Source: Bryobacterales bacterium (GTDB taxonomy: Bacteria > Acidobacteriota > Terriglobia > Bryobacterales > UBA6623). From it: a stretch of DNA of 64,000 nt. The position numbers and the translations under genes were made by a program. The stretch's first letter is position 1. Each line of letters begins with the position of its first letter. Where the stretch lies: assembly GCA_022826925.1 (NCBI GenBank), contig JAJDTX010000159.1, positions 1 to 64,000 of the forward strand, given 5' to 3'. Below, piece after piece: positions 61,477-64,000 of the stretch. A model generated the notes under the pieces. It searched no databases and was not told the DNA's origin. It saw nothing but the letters and a program-made list of their open reading frames with translations.

Positions 61477-62966
61477 CGAGGTCTCGCGCCGCGACCCTCG
61501 CGGCCGTCGCCGCGCTGGCCATAGCGCTCTATCTGCTGCCCGTTGGCGACCGCGGGCTGATCGGCCCCGACGAGCCGCGCTACGCGTCGATCTCGCGCGA
61601 AATGGCCGAGTCTGGCGACTGGGTGACGCCCAGGCTGTGGGGCGAGGGCTGGTTTGAAAAGCCGGCCATGCTCTTTTGGATGGGAGGCCTCGGCTATTCC
61701 GCCGGCCTGGAGTCGTACACAAGGGTGCCGGTGACTCTGCTCAGCCTCGGATTCCTAGCGTTCTTCTTCTGGCGGGTGAAGGCGCACTTTGACGGCGAGA
61801 CGGCCGTCACCGCGACCTGCCTGCTTGCCACCTCGGCCGGCTGGATCGCCTACTCCGATGCGGGGGTCTTCGACGCGCCCCTCACCGCCTTCACCTCTAG
61901 CGCGTTGCTGTGCCTGCTGCCGTGGGCCTCCTCAAACGGCCGGAGCAGGCCTGCCGAGATGGCCGCGTTCGGCGCTCTGCTCGGATTCGGCGTGCTGAGC
62001 AAGGGCCTTGTGGCGTTGGTGGTCGCGGCGGCTGCCTCTGTGCCCGTACTCGTCCGGCGGCCTCGGGCCCTGCTCGACCTGCTCCGTCCAGTGCCGCTGG
62101 GTGCGTTCTGCCTGGCGTGCCTGCCCTGGTACGTGGCCTGCTATTGGGCGAACGGCCAGGAGTTCATCGACGAGTTCATCGTCAGACACCACTTCGAGAG
62201 ATTCGTCAGCTCGTCCCTGCAGCACGTTCAGCCGTGGTGGTTCTACCTGCCCGTGCTGGCCGTCTTTCTCCTGCCGTGGACGCCGCTGGCGCTTTCCCTG
62301 CGCTGGGAAACGGTGGCCGCCGGGACGAGCCGCCGCTTCCTGGCCTGCTGGGCACTGGGCCCGCTGCTGCTCTTCTCCGTCGCGGTGAACAAGCTGCCCG
62401 GCTACATTCTGCCCAGCCTGCCGCCACTGGCCATCCTGCTTGCGATCCAGTGGAAGGCCCGGGCCAGCAGGCCGCTCCTGCTCGCAGCGGGGGCGACGCT
62501 GCTGTTGGTGCCGCTGGCAGGCACCCTGCTGCCGGCGGCGCTGGCCGACGGGATTCGCAGGGCTTGGGCGGGGCTTGACGACACCGCCATTCTGGCAGGG
62601 GCCGCGGCGGGCGTCGCGGCGTTCGCGCTGGCATCGATCATGGCGCTGAAGGCCCCGCGCCAGCGGTCAGTCCCGGCCGTGTGCGCGATTGCGGCGCTAA
62701 CGCTCGCGGCGCTGAAGTTCCAATCCTTCCCGGCGATCAGCCTGCAGGCCGGCACGCGAGAGTTCGTGACCCAGGAACGGACGCGCCTGGCCGACTCGTG
62801 CATCGGCGACATTCGGCGCCACGCGGCCTATGGCATTCGGCATTACAGCGGCCACTTCGTCCCGGACTGCGAGCAAGTCCCTGCGGCGTTCCGAATTGAA
62901 GGCGACCCGCCTGCGCTCGTGCCGAGTCAAGCGGAGGACTCCCCGCCCCGCTCCCTCGGCGAGTGA
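61473..62966 (+). CDS. GT39/ArnT-like membrane glycosyltransferase
   Basis: A 497-residue polytopic membrane protein with around a dozen helices, of the family that includes ArnT and protein O-mannosyltransferases. The catalytic acidic pair is in the first external loop, GLIGPDEPRYASISREM, as in ArnT. It would move a sugar from a polyprenyl-phosphate carrier to lipid A or another acceptor outside the membrane. GTG at 61473 starts it, overlapping the DUF1080 stop (GTGA). The C-terminal ~90 residues after the last helix form a soluble tail. Donor and acceptor are unknown. Confidence 0.85.
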   Translation: MTRSRAATLAAVAALAIALYLLPVGDRGLIGPDEPRYASISREMAESGDWVTPRLWGEGWFEKPAMLFWMGGLGYSAGLESYTRVPVTLLSLGFLAFFFWRVKAHFDGETAVTATCLLATSAGWIAYSDAGVFDAPLTAFTSSALLCLLPWASSNGRSRPAEMAAFGALLGFGVLSKGLVALVVAAAASVPVLVRRPRALLDLLRPVPLGAFCLACLPWYVACYWANGQEFIDEFIVRHHFERFVSSSLQHVQPWWFYLPVLAVFLLPWTPLALSLRWETVAAGTSRRFLACWALGPLLLFSVAVNKLPGYILPSLPPLAILLAIQWKARASRPLLLAAGATLLLVPLAGTLLPAALADGIRRAWAGLDDTAILAGAAAGVAAFALASIMALKAPRQRSVPAVCAIAALTLAALKFQSFPAISLQAGTREFVTQERTRLADSCIGDIRRHAAYGIRHYSGHFVPDCEQVPAAFRIEGDPPALVPSQAEDSPPRSLGE

Positions 62967-63023
62967 GGGGCCCAGCGCCGCGCGTGGCAAGCAGTTCTGG
63001 CAGAGCGCTTCGGCTGAAAAGGG

Positions 63024-63923
63024 CTACATGCCAGGGGGGTTGGCATCCGGGACCGAAGGCAGGTAGAGAGGCCGGGCAGTCTTGGCCGCCGGGCGGTTCA
63101 GGATCTCGTTCGCGGCGTTCAGCAGATTCTTGCGAGTGACCTGGCCGACCAGTTGGTTCTCGCGCAGCACCGGCAGCCTGCGCTGGGTGCTCTCGCGGAA
63201 GATGGCCGCGACGCTGAACATGTTGAGCGACTCGTCAATCGTGCGCGCGTCCGAGTCCATGAACGCCGATACGGTCCATTCCGGCCCGGAAGCCTCTTTG
63301 CGCTTGTCCAGCATGCGGATCAAGGCGTGCGCGGCGAGCAGCACGTTGTGGCGGCTGATCTGGCCGACCACGCGGCCGTCGCGAACGACGACCAAGCGTC
63401 GATACGCGGTCTGGAGAAACATTTCCACGACTTCCAAGAAATCGAGGTCTTCGCTGATCACAAGTCCCGAGTCCTGTGCCATGTAGCGGCGAATCTGCGC
63501 TCCCGGAAGGTTGTCGTAAATCGCATCGATCAGGACCCTCATGCTGAGGGATTCGGAAAACACCCCCAGGTAGCGTCCCTGCCCGTCAACAACCGGCGCT
63601 CCTGAAATGCGATGCGAGAGCAGGAAGTTGACGGCGTCGAACGCATCCATTTCCGGCTGGAGCATCCACAACTGCTTGGTCATCAGCTCGCCACTGCTGA
63701 GCGGGCGGCCACCGAGGTATCTCGACGTAAGGCGATCGGAGAGGCTAGAGAGCACCCGGAGGCAACAGCGCTCGGTGAAGATCCCCAAGTAGGATCGGTC
63801 GGGGCCAACAACGGGAGCGCCCTTGACATTCACGTGGATCAGCTTGTGGACACTGTGCAGGGCCGGTGCCTCCGGGTCCAGAGTGACCAGCTTCGTGACC
63901 ATGAAGTCCCGTGCGGTCTTCAT
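63024..63923 (-). CDS. Four-CBS-domain protein
   Basis: A 299-residue soluble protein made almost wholly of two CBS pairs. Each CBS shows the typical closing strand: GAPVVGPDRSYLGIFTE, GAPVVDGQGRYLGVFSE, RLVVVRDGRVVGQISR and RLPVLRENQLVGQVTR. Such modules bind adenine nucleotides and act as energy or signal sensors, or regulate a partner. No enzymatic domain is attached. ATG at 63923 has GGAG shortly upstream. It is convergent with the glycosyltransferase gene and its upstream neighbour lies outside the window. Confidence 0.85.
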   Translation of the reverse strand: MKTARDFMVTKLVTLDPEAPALHSVHKLIHVNVKGAPVVGPDRSYLGIFTERCCLRVLSSLSDRLTSRYLGGRPLSSGELMTKQLWMLQPEMDAFDAVNFLLSHRISGAPVVDGQGRYLGVFSESLSMRVLIDAIYDNLPGAQIRRYMAQDSGLVISEDLDFLEVVEMFLQTAYRRLVVVRDGRVVGQISRHNVLLAAHALIRMLDKRKEASGPEWTVSAFMDSDARTIDESLNMFSVAAIFRESTQRRLPVLRENQLVGQVTRKNLLNAANEILNRPAAKTARPLYLPSVPDANPPGM

Positions 63924-64000
63924 TGCTCCAGCCTTGACCGCTCGGGACGATTCCCCGCGCGAACGTTCACATACGGCCGGGAACCCTCCACCGGCTAAGG

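Overview
This is a high-GC bacterial window carrying about 54 genes on both strands. It mixes core housekeeping genes with many secreted proteins of the type that expands in Bryobacterales/Solibacter-like Acidobacteriota, Planctomycetes and Verrucomicrobia: two DUF1549/DUF1553 plus DUF1501 pairs, three Gfo/Idh/MocA oxidoreductases (two with twin-arginine signals), a DUF1080 protein, FG-GAP/VCBS proteins, a sulfatase and a PhoD phosphatase. A soil or host-associated acidobacterium of the Bryobacterales type is the best guess. That is inference from gene content; there is no rRNA here. No CRISPR array, prophage or complete insertion sequence is visible.

Layout. 1-2.4 kb: an epoxide hydrolase whose 3' end runs into an AT-rich, possibly foreign end, then an NmrA-like reductase. 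2.7-4.7 kb: a small accessory island with an XRE regulator behind a promoter overlapped by a perfect palindrome, a conserved protein of unknown function and a small zinc-ribbon protein. 4.7-7.9 kb: asd, a methyltransferase-like gene and an Rv2578c-type radical SAM protein. 8.0-12.4 kb: a tight accD-folC-plsC-xylB run. 12.6-16.8 kb: the first planctomycete-type cytochrome/DUF1501 pair. 16.8-22.1 kb (minus): acyl-CoA ligase, FAH-family hydrolase, DUF2339 membrane protein. 22.2-28.8 kb: an oxidoreductase, a sialidase-like/sulfatase fusion, then the cofactor genes birA, coaX and pncB. 28.9-33.5 kb (minus): trpB and two tandem FG-GAP paralogues separated by an orphan RHH antitoxin with a possible toxin relic. 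33.7-36.4 kb: def-fmt-argJ and tRNA-Ile2(CAT). 36.4-41 kb: a Tat-exported oxidoreductase, a secreted protein of unknown function and an AAA/DUF4143 ATPase. 41-47.1 kb (minus): a seven-gene run with start/stop overlaps, holding an unknown gene, a sugar kinase, an AlkA-like glycosylase, MutT, PhoD, a redoxin and a YheT-like hydrolase. 47.2-51.1 kb (minus): a divergent enolase, a soluble MgtE-N/CBS protein and an NRAMP-related transporter. 51.2-54.9 kb: an oxidoreductase, a DruA-like fragment, a bactofilin, a methyltransferase, a membrane protein and trpF. 54.9-60.2 kb (minus): a Nudix-MBL fusion and the second DUF1501 + DUF1549/1553 pair. 60.5-63.9 kb: a DUF1080 protein, a GT39 glycosyltransferase and a four-CBS protein.

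Most interesting unit. The NRAMP-family gene has lost the residues that select Mn/Fe (Asn to Gly in TM1, Met to Ala in TM6), as in NRAMP-related Mg transporters. It abuts, with no intervening base, a gene for the cytoplasmic sensor half of the MgtE Mg channel without its membrane domain. This looks like a split, Mg-gated transporter built from two unrelated families. Other notable items are the sialidase/sulfatase fusion, the XRE island and an enolase with substituted active-site residues.
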